Source: Coriobacteriaceae bacterium (GTDB taxonomy: Bacteria; Actinomycetota; Coriobacteriia; Coriobacteriales; Coriobacteriaceae). From it: a stretch of DNA of 64,000 nucleotides. Both the position numbers and the translations under genes were made by a program. Location of the stretch: contig CABIZD010000008.1 in assembly GCA_902363125.1 (NCBI GenBank), forward strand, positions 27,402 through 91,401, in the 5' to 3' direction. Below, one piece after another: positions 23,294 through 31,316 of this stretch (position 1 is its first letter; each line of letters opens with the position of its first letter). The notes under the pieces were generated by a model. The model was not told the origin of the DNA. It worked only from the letters and a program-made list of their open reading frames with translations, and did not search any database.

Positions 23294-25621
23294 GTGGCCT
23301 ACAAGGAGCTGAGCAGGAACAAAGTCAAGTACTACTCGATCAGCCTCTCCACATCGGTCTCCAACGTCGACGACACCACGGCCCGCATACACTGGACCGC
23401 CACCGTCGACTTCGGCAACTGGTACTACTACGGCGTGCGCCTCCACGTCAAGGTCGGCGGCGTCTGGCGAGCGAGCGGCGACGGCTACACGACCTCCCCC
23501 TACGCATGCGCCGTCACCGTCAGCGGCTATACCGACGCGGCGCGCGCGGACAAGGACTACGACGTCTGGGTCGAGGCCTATACCGAGTCCGTGTCGGTGT
23601 GCGGCTACGGCGCCGTCGGCGCGACGACCTCCTGCGGCGAGGGCGCCAGGATCGGCAAGGTCCCGGCATACGAGCCCGCCGCCCCGACCGACCTCAGGGT
23701 CACGCGCTCGACCGACGACGTCACCGACCTCGAGTGGGCCAACCACCCGGACGACGACGCCAGGAAGTACTACGACGGCATCAACGTGTACCGCCACACC
23801 AACGGCGGACCGACCGAGAACCCGTACAACTCAGGCACGATCTCCAACTGGCGCGACGCCACGACGACGGCGAACAACTACTACGACTACGACGTCCGAG
23901 CGCGCTGGCGCGGAGGAACGTCGGACATGTCGAACTCGGTGCGCGTCTACAAGACGCCAGCGCCGCCGGCATCGGTCTCGCTATCGCGCTCCGGCGACGG
24001 CGAGGTCTCGCTGGTCGTCAGGGGTCCCGATATCCCGTCCTGGATCAGCGGCTTCGATGTCCGCGCGACCTCCGACGGCGGCAGGACCTACAAGCCCCGC
24101 GCCCTTACCGCCGACAGACAGGAGCCGGGCGTCTGGACCATGACCGACCCGTCTGCCGTGGCGGGAGAGAAGGTCGTCTACGAGGTCCGCACCTACCGCG
24201 AGGAGCCCGTGGCGGGCGCGGGGGACACCGTCTTCTCCGCGTGGACGGCATCCAACGCAGTGGCGACGATCTGCCCGCCGTACGCGCCCGCCGTCTCCGG
24301 GGTCGACCCCGCCTACCCGACTGGGTCGACGGCGACCATCGGCTGGACGCGGAACCACCCCGACGGGACAGCCCAGACGGCGGCGCAGATTGAGCTGGTC
24401 GGGCCCGATGGCAAGACCGTCCCGCACCACATCACCGGGTCCGCGTCGACGACATCCCTGAGCCTGTCCGCGAAGGGCACCTACCGGCTACGCGTCCGCA
24501 CCAAGGGCGCCGACCCCTCATGGGGAGCGTGGTCGGAGTACGCGGTGTTCAGGGTCGCCGACCCGCCGCAGGCGTTCTTCACGACCCCCGCGGAGGACGG
24601 CGAGGCCGTCGTCGAGCTCCCGCTGCGCGCCGCCTGGACCGCTGTCGACGAGACCGGCATCACCTACCAGCGCCTGAGGCTGCTGCGCGGCGGCTCCGCG
24701 GTCATCGACACATCGGTCGCCGCGGGCGCGCGGTCGCACGAGATCGCCTCCGGCCTGGAGAACAGGTCCGCGTACGTCCTCGAGCTCACCGTCCGCGGCG
24801 GCTCGAGCCTGTCCACGACCGTCACCCGCTCGTTCTCGACCGACTGGCTCGTGCCCGCCACGCCCATCATCAACGTCTCCTACAGCGACGCGCTCGCAGC
24901 CGTCGTCACGGTGCGCGACGGCATCTCGGAGTTCTCCGTAAGGGACCACAAGCTGCGCGGCCCCATGGCCATGACGCCCGAGGGCAACATCCGCATCAGG
25001 GGCGGCATGTCCATAAAGGGGACGCGCGCAACCGTCCACAGCCTCCCGCCGTGCGCCTCGTTCGATATCGAGCGCGTGCTCGCGGACGGCTCGAGGCTCC
25101 TGCTCGCGAGCGGCCTCAAGTCCGGGCAGAGCGTCATCGACCGCCTGCCGCCGCTCAACGTCGGGTTCTCCTACGTCGCGCGCGGCTACGCGGCCTCCGG
25201 AACCACCTCGACGACCGAGGTGGGGACCGTGTGCCCGTGCGACGGGTTCGCCCTCAACTTCGGGCCGGACGCCTCCGAGGTCGTCGTGGGCGACAGGAAC
25301 ATGGGCGGCCCGCCGCAGTACTCGGCGAGCCCCGAGCGCGAGCGCGACCAGTTCCACTTCGTCGGCGGCGGCCTGCCCATGGGGTTCGAGAGCGGCAACC
25401 TCTCGATGAAGGAGTCGATGGAGTTCACGATCGAGGAGGACGACTACCTGCGCGTCCGCGGCCTGTTCGGCCGCTACGGAAGCGCCTGGGTGCGACCCCA
25501 TCTGGGCGACCGCGGCTTCGCCGCCGTCACGGGGACGCTCACCAGGTGCGCGCCTGAGGACTACAGGGTGTCCGTATCGACGAAGAGGGAGCGATGGAGG
25601 GAGCCCAACGGTGTCGGATGA
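23294..25621 (+). CDS. Tail tip protein with fibronectin-type III-like repeats (775 aa)
   Basis: GTG 23294 follows the tape measure stop by three bases. After a beta N-terminal domain there are several repeats of about 90 residues with the FnIII pattern (P-A-A-P-T-D-L-R-V-T..., P-P-A-S-V-S-L-S..., Y-A-P-A-V-S-G-V-D...), each with Tyr/Val-rich strands, then a C-terminal domain with cysteine pairs (V-C-P-C-D-G-F). Gene order suggests the distal tail/fibre adhesion protein; FnIII modules often bind cell-surface glycans. Confidence 0.7.
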   Translation: MAYKELSRNKVKYYSISLSTSVSNVDDTTARIHWTATVDFGNWYYYGVRLHVKVGGVWRASGDGYTTSPYACAVTVSGYTDAARADKDYDVWVEAYTESVSVCGYGAVGATTSCGEGARIGKVPAYEPAAPTDLRVTRSTDDVTDLEWANHPDDDARKYYDGINVYRHTNGGPTENPYNSGTISNWRDATTTANNYYDYDVRARWRGGTSDMSNSVRVYKTPAPPASVSLSRSGDGEVSLVVRGPDIPSWISGFDVRATSDGGRTYKPRALTADRQEPGVWTMTDPSAVAGEKVVYEVRTYREEPVAGAGDTVFSAWTASNAVATICPPYAPAVSGVDPAYPTGSTATIGWTRNHPDGTAQTAAQIELVGPDGKTVPHHITGSASTTSLSLSAKGTYRLRVRTKGADPSWGAWSEYAVFRVADPPQAFFTTPAEDGEAVVELPLRAAWTAVDETGITYQRLRLLRGGSAVIDTSVAAGARSHEIASGLENRSAYVLELTVRGGSSLSTTVTRSFSTDWLVPATPIINVSYSDALAAVVTVRDGISEFSVRDHKLRGPMAMTPEGNIRIRGGMSIKGTRATVHSLPPCASFDIERVLADGSRLLLASGLKSGQSVIDRLPPLNVGFSYVARGYAASGTTSTTEVGTVCPCDGFALNFGPDASEVVVGDRNMGGPPQYSASPERERDQFHFVGGGLPMGFESGNLSMKESMEFTIEEDDYLRVRGLFGRYGSAWVRPHLGDRGFAAVTGTLTRCAPEDYRVSVSTKRERWREPNGVG

Positions 25622-27185
25622 TATCTGGCTCGCGTCGTTCAGGACCTCCTACCGGTACGCCCGCGTTTCGCGGTCGACCGGCCTGGAGACCGGCGCCATC
25701 GAGTGCTTCACCGGCGGGAGCATCAGCCGCAACCAGGACACGGACACCTATGAGTCCGCATCGCTGGACTACGTCGGCAGGCTCGACATGGGCAACGACT
25801 TCGTGCGCATCTACCTCGACGCGGAGGACCCGATCTCGGGCGCGTCGCGCACCGTGTGCCTGGGGACCTTCGAGTGCTCGACGCCGTCCCGCACGGTGAG
25901 CGGCGAGGTGGCGACCGGCATCGCGACGCTCTACGGCAGACTCCACGACCTCGCGAAGGACGACTTCGACGAGCCGTACACCGTGCCGGCCGGCGCAAAC
26001 GCGGTCTCCGCGGCCAAGGCGATCGCGGAGGGGTGCGGGCTCGAGGTGGTCGCGGAGCCGAGCGACTACACGCTGTCGACGGCATGGGTCTTCGGGATCG
26101 CCGCCACGGCGGACACGCCGGACAACAAGCTGGGCGCGGTCAATAGGCTGCTCTCCGCTGCAGGATTCAGGAGCGCGTCGACCGACACCTACGGGCGCGT
26201 GCTGTTCAGGCGTTACCTGGAACCGGCGGCGAGGCCGATCGACCACACCTTCTCAGAGGGCGAGGACTGCCGGGTGCTTCCCGACCTCACCGACGAGCAG
26301 GACGACTTCGACGCGGTGAACGTGGTGCACGTCGACTTCGCTACCCAGGGCGAGAGCGTCAGGGGAACGGCCTCGGACGACAGCCCGCAGAGCGAGTGGT
26401 CGACCGTCTCCACGGGCCGCCGCATCGTGAAGCGGTACCAGTACAGCGACCTCCCGTCAGGGGAGAGCGTCATCGCCGGCGGCTCCTACCCGCTCGCCGG
26501 AGACGGCACCCACGACAGCGCGACCTTCAGGTGCAGCGGCGGCGGGGGGGCCATCGAGACCGTCGGCGTTTCCGGGTGCCCGATCGGCGGCATCAGCCAG
26601 GCGATCCGCATCACGAAGGGGCCCGGCTCCGGTGAGATCGGCATCGCCCAGGACAAGATATTCCTCAAGAAGGGCCAGCCGTACACCGAGTCCGTTTACC
26701 TCTACGCGTCGCAGAGGGTGCAGGTGAGGGTCCAGCCAATCTGGCGCGAGGACGACGGGGGAGAGACCGCGACGGTCGCCATCGGGCCAGGCTGGACGAG
26801 GCTGTCGCTCACGGCCACCCCGGCCAAGTCCGAGGAATACAGCGCGGGCTACATCTACCTTGCCGCTAGCGCGCCGACCGGATCGTACATCGACGTAGCG
26901 CAGGTCAAGGTCGAGGAGGGCGTTGTGGCAACGCAGTTCGCGGTCGAGGCTGCGAACGAGAAGGCGGCGAGCCTGCTCGCCACCGAGTGCTCGGTCATCC
27001 GCCGCCCGATCATCACGGCGATCTTCAACCCGTCGGCGGACGTCTACTCGGCGTGCGCCATCAGGCTGCCGTCTGTCGGGATCGAGCTCGCCCGCGCCTG
27101 CATCCGGAAGATGGACCTCGAGCTCTCGATGGGATGCCCCATGAGGATCGAGCTCCGCATGTACATGAGGGGTGATGCCTCGTGA
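25611..27185 (+). CDS. Tail-associated (baseplate hub-like) protein with carbohydrate-binding-like insert
   Basis: 524 residues from GTG 25611. The N-terminal 280 residues look like the hub-type fold (C-F-T-G-G-S-I-S-R-N-x-D-T-D-T-Y-E-S, later G-L-E-V-V-A-E and Y-G-R-V-L-F-R-R-Y), the middle (about 290-440) resembles a CBM-type beta sandwich (A-I-R-I-T-K-G-P-G, Y-T-E-S-V-Y-L-Y-A-S, W-T-R-L-S-L-T-A-T) and the tail contains helices. It overlaps both neighbours, and likely forms part of the tail tip that contacts the host wall. Confidence 0.65.
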   Translation: MSDDIWLASFRTSYRYARVSRSTGLETGAIECFTGGSISRNQDTDTYESASLDYVGRLDMGNDFVRIYLDAEDPISGASRTVCLGTFECSTPSRTVSGEVATGIATLYGRLHDLAKDDFDEPYTVPAGANAVSAAKAIAEGCGLEVVAEPSDYTLSTAWVFGIAATADTPDNKLGAVNRLLSAAGFRSASTDTYGRVLFRRYLEPAARPIDHTFSEGEDCRVLPDLTDEQDDFDAVNVVHVDFATQGESVRGTASDDSPQSEWSTVSTGRRIVKRYQYSDLPSGESVIAGGSYPLAGDGTHDSATFRCSGGGGAIETVGVSGCPIGGISQAIRITKGPGSGEIGIAQDKIFLKKGQPYTESVYLYASQRVQVRVQPIWREDDGGETATVAIGPGWTRLSLTATPAKSEEYSAGYIYLAASAPTGSYIDVAQVKVEEGVVATQFAVEAANEKAASLLATECSVIRRPIITAIFNPSADVYSACAIRLPSVGIELARACIRKMDLELSMGCPMRIELRMYMRGDAS

Positions 27186-27427
27186 GCGCCATGCCGTCCC
27201 TGGCCGCGGACCTTGCCGATATCGTCGCCGGCCCTTCGGCGCCCGGCGTCTCGATCGCCTACGGCACCGTCGTCGCGGCGGACTCCAGGACCGTCGACGT
27301 GCGCATCGGGGGCTCGGTCGTGGCCGGCATCTGCATGACGACGTCCTGTCGGGGCGCGGCGCCCGGTCAGCGCGCCATCCTCATCGGGTCGCCGCCGCTC
27401 TGGACGGCGATCGGGATCATCGCTTGA
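27182..27427 (+). CDS. Small baseplate protein (81 aa)
   Basis: GTG overlaps the preceding stop (GTGA). Beta-rich with G-T-V-V-A-A-D-S-R-T-V-D-V-R-I-G-G-S and R-A-I-L-I-G-S-P-P, like OB-fold baseplate/spike components. No other motif. The 37 bases after it hold the RBS of the fibre gene. Confidence 0.5.
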   Translation: MSAMPSLAADLADIVAGPSAPGVSIAYGTVVAADSRTVDVRIGGSVVAGICMTTSCRGAAPGQRAILIGSPPLWTAIGIIA

Positions 27428-27464
27428 TTATCGTGCGGGCGCAGGCCCGCGGAAGGGAAGCCGC

Positions 27465-28103
27465 ATGGCCAACAACAGCGACGGGTCCGCCGTCTACGAG
27501 GTGAAGGTCGGGGAGGACGACTATATCGACGGCCTCGACGTGACGGAGAGCGACGGTAGCATCACCACCTACCTGTTCCGCCCGGCAAACTACGACGAAG
27601 TCGAGGCGGCGCGAAAGAGGGCCGAGAGCGCCGCGTTGCTGGCGCGCAGCGCCGCAGGCACCGCAAAGACTCAGGCATATGACGCCAACGTCGCCGCCGG
27701 AGCTGCCAGAACGGCCTCCGCGGAGTGCTCGACTGCCACCGAGAACGCCAACGCCGCCGTTCAGAAGGCGAATGCCGCGAACGATACCGCAAGCGCCTCG
27801 ACTGCGCTGGCGAGCAATGCGGCCGCCGCGGCCAACGGCGCGGCGTCTCATGCCGAGGCCGCCGCGAACCAGGCGCTGCAGATCGCGAACTCGGTGGCGC
27901 AGGGCGCCGGCGGCGAATCCGATATCGCGGAGCTGCGCCGTCAGAACGGCCAGCTCGCGACGATGCTCGCCGACGCGACGGGGAAGTTCATCTACATGGA
28001 CGGGACCGTCTACTGCCCGGCATCCAAGGCGTCGGTGTCCGGCGACACGGTGTCGTTCGGCGGCACGTGCTCGGTCTCGGGCAGCACGGTAACCCTTGCC
28101 TAA
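27465..28103 (+). CDS. Tail fibre-like coiled-coil protein (212 aa)
   Basis: N-terminal 45 residues form a small beta domain (Y-E-V-K-V-G-E-D-D-Y-I-D-G); residues about 45-140 are a long Ala-rich coiled coil with many Asn/Ala heptad-like repeats; the end is beta (V-S-G-D-T-V-S-F-G-G-T). Such trimeric shafts carry tip proteins. It stands directly before the DGR target gene with an overlap-free AAGGAGG, so it may anchor the diversified tip. Confidence 0.65.
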   Translation: MANNSDGSAVYEVKVGEDDYIDGLDVTESDGSITTYLFRPANYDEVEAARKRAESAALLARSAAGTAKTQAYDANVAAGAARTASAECSTATENANAAVQKANAANDTASASTALASNAAAAANGAASHAEAAANQALQIANSVAQGAGGESDIAELRRQNGQLATMLADATGKFIYMDGTVYCPASKASVSGDTVSFGGTCSVSGSTVTLA

Positions 28104-28112
28104 GGAGGATAA

Positions 28113-29021
28113 ATGGCAAATGCAAAGACACTGGTCGTCGGCGGCCAGTCGCTCAACGTCATCGACGATACCGCGCGCAGCAACGCGCAGACGGCGCTCA
28201 ACAACGCCGAGTACAACCGCCAGGGCCAAATCGGCAAGTACGGCGGGCAGAACATCGCCACCATCCTGGCGGGAGAGATCGGCAGCGGCAGCGTGTACGA
28301 CGCGCTGCACAAGCGAGCGGCGGTCGGCAACTTCGCGGGCCTTCGCGTCGGGGACTACATCGACGTGCCCCTCGTGAGCGCATCCGCCGTCGCGGCCCAG
28401 CAGTCCGTGCGCTTCCTGCTGGCCCACATCGACCCGTATCTTTATTGCGGCGACAACAGCAAGGGCCACCACATCGCGTTCGTGGCGTCCGCCCCAGTGG
28501 CCGTGGCAAAAACAGTGACAGGCGTGGCAAACGACAGCTTCCTGATGTGGAACACCACCAACACGAACCAGGGCACCGCCGACCAGAAATGCCCCTACCT
28601 CAACAGCAACCTCAAGGCGTGGGAGACGGCCTTCGAGGCCTGCCTGCCCGAGGGGCTGACCAAGTACCTGCTTACCCAGCGCGTCCTGCTGGAGGAACGT
28701 TACAGCGCAAGCGGCGCGCTCAACGACTCCAACTCGTGGAGCTGGCAGGATATCGGCAAGGTGTTCTCGCTGTCCGAGATGGAGGTGTACGGATGCCCGG
28801 TGTGGGGAACCAAGGGCTACAGCGTGGGCTTCGACTGCCAGTTCGACCTGTTCCGCGACACGGCGCACCGTCTCAACGGAAATCGGTACACTTGGTGGCT
28901 GCGTTCCGTCATGGGTGGCTCGTCGTCCGGCGTGTGCTGCGTCTACCTCTACGGCTGTGCCAACTACACCTCCCCGACGTCCGTCTGGGTTCGCCCCCGC
29001 CCCGGCTTCCTCGTCGGCTAG
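28113..29021 (+). CDS. DGR target protein, C-type-lectin-like variable tail protein
   Basis: 302 residues, perfect AAGGAGG four bases before the ATG. The N-terminal half is a phage-type domain (G-L-R-V-G-D-Y-I-D-V-P, V-R-F-L-L-A-H-I-D-P, with the N-T-T-N-T-N-Q-G run). The C-terminal half has the S-W-S-W-Q-D-I-G-K-V-F-S-L-S-E-M-E-V-Y-G, W-W-L-R-S and V-R-P-R-P-G-F pattern of DUF6273/formylglycine-type C-type-lectin folds. Residues 257-299 are the VR. Variable positions (Gly, Cys, Tyr, Leu, Tyr, Cys, Thr, Pro, Ser relative to TR Asn/Tyr/Thr codons) lie in the exposed loops between the conserved W-W-L-R-S and W-V-R-P. Likely the phage receptor-binding protein. Confidence 0.9.
   Translation: MANAKTLVVGGQSLNVIDDTARSNAQTALNNAEYNRQGQIGKYGGQNIATILAGEIGSGSVYDALHKRAAVGNFAGLRVGDYIDVPLVSASAVAAQQSVRFLLAHIDPYLYCGDNSKGHHIAFVASAPVAVAKTVTGVANDSFLMWNTTNTNQGTADQKCPYLNSNLKAWETAFEACLPEGLTKYLLTQRVLLEERYSASGALNDSNSWSWQDIGKVFSLSEMEVYGCPVWGTKGYSVGFDCQFDLFRDTAHRLNGNRYTWWLRSVMGGSSSGVCCVYLYGCANYTSPTSVWVRPRPGFLVG
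28882..29010 (+). repeat. DGR variable repeat (VR)
   Basis: 129 bases aligned without gaps to TR 29620-29748. Substitutions are at TR adenine positions 10, 48, 49, 58, 63, 66, 67, 69, 75, 76, 88, 93, 99, 100 and 125 only; all other bases are identical. The 3' end is GC-rich (from CGTCTGGG to CCCCGG), the likely initiation of mutagenic homing. Confidence 0.96.
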
Positions 29022-29029
29022 CCAGCCGA
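29014..29029 (+). promoter_or_regulatory. Hairpin just after VR (retrotransfer element candidate)
   Basis: TCGGCT (29014-29019) and AGCCGA (29024-29029) form a 6-bp stem with a 4-base loop, three bases after the VR ends, and contain the target stop codon. In the BPP-1 DGR a hairpin/cruciform of similar size and spacing stimulates retargeting. Confidence 0.7.
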
Positions 29030-29050
29030 GTGCTCTATACTCTGCTTTTA

Positions 29051-29101
29051 GGCGACCGCCTTGCGCGGTCGCCTCCTGCCCGCGAAGCGGGCCGGTTTTT
29101 T
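29051..29101 (+). terminator. Double hairpin with T-run between target and avd
   Basis: First stem GGCGACCGC (29051-29059) with GCGGTCGCC (29065-29073), second stem GCCCGC (29078-29083) with GCGGGC (29087-29092), then CGG and T6 (29096-29101). Acts as a terminator for the target gene; the first hairpin could also form a cruciform. Confidence 0.75.
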
Positions 29102-29125
29102 CGCCAGTTTCCCCAGGAGGTGCAC

Positions 29126-29596
29126 GTGAGCGGCGTCTACCAGCGCAACCGCGAGGTGTCCGAATACAAGTTCTTCACGCAGGCCATCGCCATCCGCGTG
29201 GAGGTCAACAAGCTGATGGCCTCGTCGTCCGTGGTGCCGAAGGCCTACCGGCTGCTCAACGCCGTGCCAACGGTGGAGACGGCGCGCAGCATCGTGTACA
29301 ACGTCAACCGCGCCGACAGCTTCTACCCCAACAGCTCGTTCAACGCATTGGAGCGCAAGCGGTACCTGACGCTGGCGATAGCCGACTGCGAGCAGCTGAT
29401 GCTGGACATGCAGTGCCTCATGGATATCGGCCTGCCCGTGAACGCCAACCGCTTCGAGGCACTGGCCAACATGGTCGATGAGGAGATCAAGCTGCTCAAG
29501 GGCGCGCGCAAGAACGTGCGCGTCACCGGCAAGAAATCGACCGAGGAGCGCATAGCGGAGGCCGAGGCCGAGCTAGAGCGCCTTCGTTCGCTATAA
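29126..29596 (+). CDS. avd: DGR accessory variability determinant (Avd-like)
   Basis: 156 residues from GTG 29126, AGGAGG 6 bases before. Four long helices are visible: Y-K-F-F-T-Q-A-I-A-I-R-V-E-V, R-S-I-V-Y-N-V-N-R-A, L-T-L-A-I-A-D-C-E-Q-L-M-L-D-M-Q and M-V-D-E-E-I-K-L-L-K-G-A-R-K. This is the four-helix-bundle layout of Avd/23S-rRNA-intervening-sequence proteins, somewhat longer than the 128-residue BPP-1 Avd because of a Lys/Glu tail. Avd forms a pentamer binding RT and the TR RNA, and is needed for cDNA priming. Lying between target and TR fits. Confidence 0.85.
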   Translation: MSGVYQRNREVSEYKFFTQAIAIRVEVNKLMASSSVVPKAYRLLNAVPTVETARSIVYNVNRADSFYPNSSFNALERKRYLTLAIADCEQLMLDMQCLMDIGLPVNANRFEALANMVDEEIKLLKGARKNVRVTGKKSTEERIAEAEAELERLRSL

Positions 29597-29619
29597 TGGG
29601 TGGCGGTCCCGCCTTGTAT

Positions 29620-29748
29620 ATCGGTACAATTGGTGGCTGCGTTCCGTCATGGGTGGCTCGTCGTCCAACGTGTGCTACGTCAACAACAACGGCAATGCCA
29701 ACTACAACTCCACGACGAACGTCTGGGTTCGCCCCCGCCCCGGATTCC
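29620..29748 (+). repeat. DGR template repeat (TR)
   Basis: Non-coding copy rich in AAC/AAT triplets aligned to VR codons, so that A-to-N changes give Asn/Tyr/Thr codons a wide range of amino acids (for example AAC-AAC-AAC becomes TAC-CTC-TAC in the VR). Adenines outside mutable codons are few. It lies 23 bases after the avd stop. The ORF running through it in another frame is not considered a gene. Confidence 0.96.
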
Positions 29749-29960
29749 CTTATTGCCAGACCGAGTAGGCCCCAGAGCCGAAAGCAGAGCGCGAAGAGGA
29801 AGGAAGGCGCGACCGTCGGGCATGCGCCCGTAAATACGCACCCCGCGAGGGTGGCCGGACGCTGCTTGCATGGCGCGGCGCTCCGTGGCTTCGCCGCGTT
29901 TCATGGCCATACCTCAAGCGGCTGCCAGAGCCACACTGAGAGCCGTGCGGGGTGCCTTCG
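29749..29960 (+). ncRNA. TR 3' spacer RNA of the DGR
   Basis: 212 bases without a supported gene separate the TR from the RT start. In BPP-1 the about 140-base spacer downstream of TR is the RNA segment bound by RT-Avd and holds the cDNA priming site; this stretch occupies that place. It is GC-rich with several GGGC/GCCC-type hairpin partners. Assigned by position, not by sequence identity. Confidence 0.6.
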
Positions 29961-31178
29961 ATGAACTCCGAGGAAAGAAGGGCCGCGCGCCGCAAGCGCC
30001 GCGAGGAGAGGCGCGCCAAGGCCAAGGCCGAGCGCGTGAAGCCGTGCACCCTTGAGGCCGTGGCCGACCTCAACAGCCTTTGCAAGGCCTCCAAGCAGGC
30101 GGCGGGCGGCGTGATGTGGAAGTCCTCCACGCAGCGTTATATGAAGGACTATCTGCGAAACGCGGTCAAATCGAGGAACGACCTTCTGGAGGGCCGCGAC
30201 ATATGCCGGGGCTTCATCCGCTACGACCTGTGGGAGCGCGGCAAGCTGCGCCACATCAGCGCCGTGCACTTCCCAGAGCGAGTGATTCAGAAGTCGCTTT
30301 CTCAGAACGCCCTCGTACCCGCGATAGTCCCGACACTCATAACGGCCAACTCCGCCAACATCAAGGGGCGCGGCACCGACTACGCCCTGAAGCTGCTCAA
30401 GCGCCACCTGGCCGACCACTGGCGGCGGCACAGGCGCGAGGGATACATCCTTTTGGGCGACTTCTCAGATTACTTCGCCCGCATAGCCCACGAACCCGTC
30501 AAGCGGCAGGTGGCCGGCGCACTGCTCGATCCGCGCGTGGTCGCCCTCGAGCACCGCCTGATAGACGCACAGGGCGAGGTGGGCCTGGGTCTGGGCAGCG
30601 AGCCGAACCAGATATGCGCGGTGGCCCACCCCAACCGCATCGACCACTACGTGACCGAGATGCTGCGCCCCGAGGCCTACGGGCGCTATATGGACGACTT
30701 CTACCTGATCCACGAGAGCAAGGAGTACCTGCAGGTGTGCCTGCTGCTGATAGGGCGCAAGTGCGCCGAGCTGGGCATAGAGCTGAACCCGCGCAAGACC
30801 CGCGTGGTGAAGCTGTCGCGCGGCTTCACGTGGCTGAAGAAGCGCATCTTCTACACGGAGACGGGCCGCATAGTCGTGAAGCCGTGCCGCGACTCCATCA
30901 CGCGCGAGCGCCGCAAGCTGAAGAAGATGGCCCGCATGGTCGCCGATGGCGTCATGACCCCCGAGCAGGTTGAGCGGAGCTACCAGAGCTGGCGCGGCGG
31001 CATGAAGCGGCTGGACGCGCACCGCAGCGTTTTGGCCATGGACGCGCTGTACCGCAGCCTGTTCGAAAATCTCGCGCGGGAGGGGGGGGTGCTCAATGCA
31101 GGCCAACCCGAGGGACGATTCAAGCGGAGGCAAGCCCTCGCAATAGCGGAGAACCGGCAACTCAAAGCAGCGGCCTAA
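29961..31178 (+). CDS. DGR reverse transcriptase
   Basis: 405 residues from ATG 29961 (GTG 29952 is possible, adding three residues; GGGG 29949-29952 supports 29961). Very basic N-terminus (MNSEERRAARRKRREERRAK). RT motifs: R-G-T-D-Y-A-L-K-L-L-K (motif 2 region), D167 in L-G-D-F-S-D-Y-F (motif A), G-L-G-L-G-S-E-P-N-Q (208-217, motif B), Y243-M-D-D (motif C) and F-T-W-L-K-K-R-I-F (motif E). The C-terminus is helical with a thumb-like R-E-R-R-K-L-K-K-M-A-R-M. It copies TR RNA into mutagenised cDNA. Followed by a terminator. Confidence 0.93.
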   Translation: MNSEERRAARRKRREERRAKAKAERVKPCTLEAVADLNSLCKASKQAAGGVMWKSSTQRYMKDYLRNAVKSRNDLLEGRDICRGFIRYDLWERGKLRHISAVHFPERVIQKSLSQNALVPAIVPTLITANSANIKGRGTDYALKLLKRHLADHWRRHRREGYILLGDFSDYFARIAHEPVKRQVAGALLDPRVVALEHRLIDAQGEVGLGLGSEPNQICAVAHPNRIDHYVTEMLRPEAYGRYMDDFYLIHESKEYLQVCLLLIGRKCAELGIELNPRKTRVVKLSRGFTWLKKRIFYTETGRIVVKPCRDSITRERRKLKKMARMVADGVMTPEQVERSYQSWRGGMKRLDAHRSVLAMDALYRSLFENLAREGGVLNAGQPEGRFKRRQALAIAENRQLKAAA

Positions 31179-31208
31179 GCGAAGCGGCCGCGAAATAACA
31201 GAAGCATC

Positions 31209-31239
31209 GAAGGCGTGCCGCGGTGCGCCTTCTTTCTTT
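31209..31239 (+). terminator. Terminator after the DGR RT
   Basis: GAAGGCG (31209-31215) pairs with CGCCTTC (31226-31232), ten-base loop, followed by TTTCTTT. Isolates DGR expression from the lysis operon. Confidence 0.8.
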
Positions 31240-31316
31240 GCGCCCATCGAAGCGGCCCGGCAATCTCACGGCGCCAATACGATGGCGACACATTCCCCGA
31301 CAAGAGAGGAGTCCGC

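Larger units (their letters stand above)
28113..31178 (+). other. Diversity-generating retroelement cassette
   Basis: Order: target gene with VR, hairpin elements, Avd-like gene, TR, spacer RNA region, reverse transcriptase, terminator. All elements lie on the plus strand. TR-VR alignment over 129 bases shows 15 mismatches, all at TR adenines. Canonical organisation as in phage BPP-1 (mtd-avd-TR-brt). Confidence 0.96.

Noticed and set aside
21640..24393. 917-residue plus-strand open frame
   Set aside because: Alternative frame spanning the tape measure and the next gene; Arg-rich composition and no good start.
29596..29964. 122-residue ORF through the TR
   Set aside because: The TR is used as RNA template; the frame has no homologue pattern and its start is within the avd stop.
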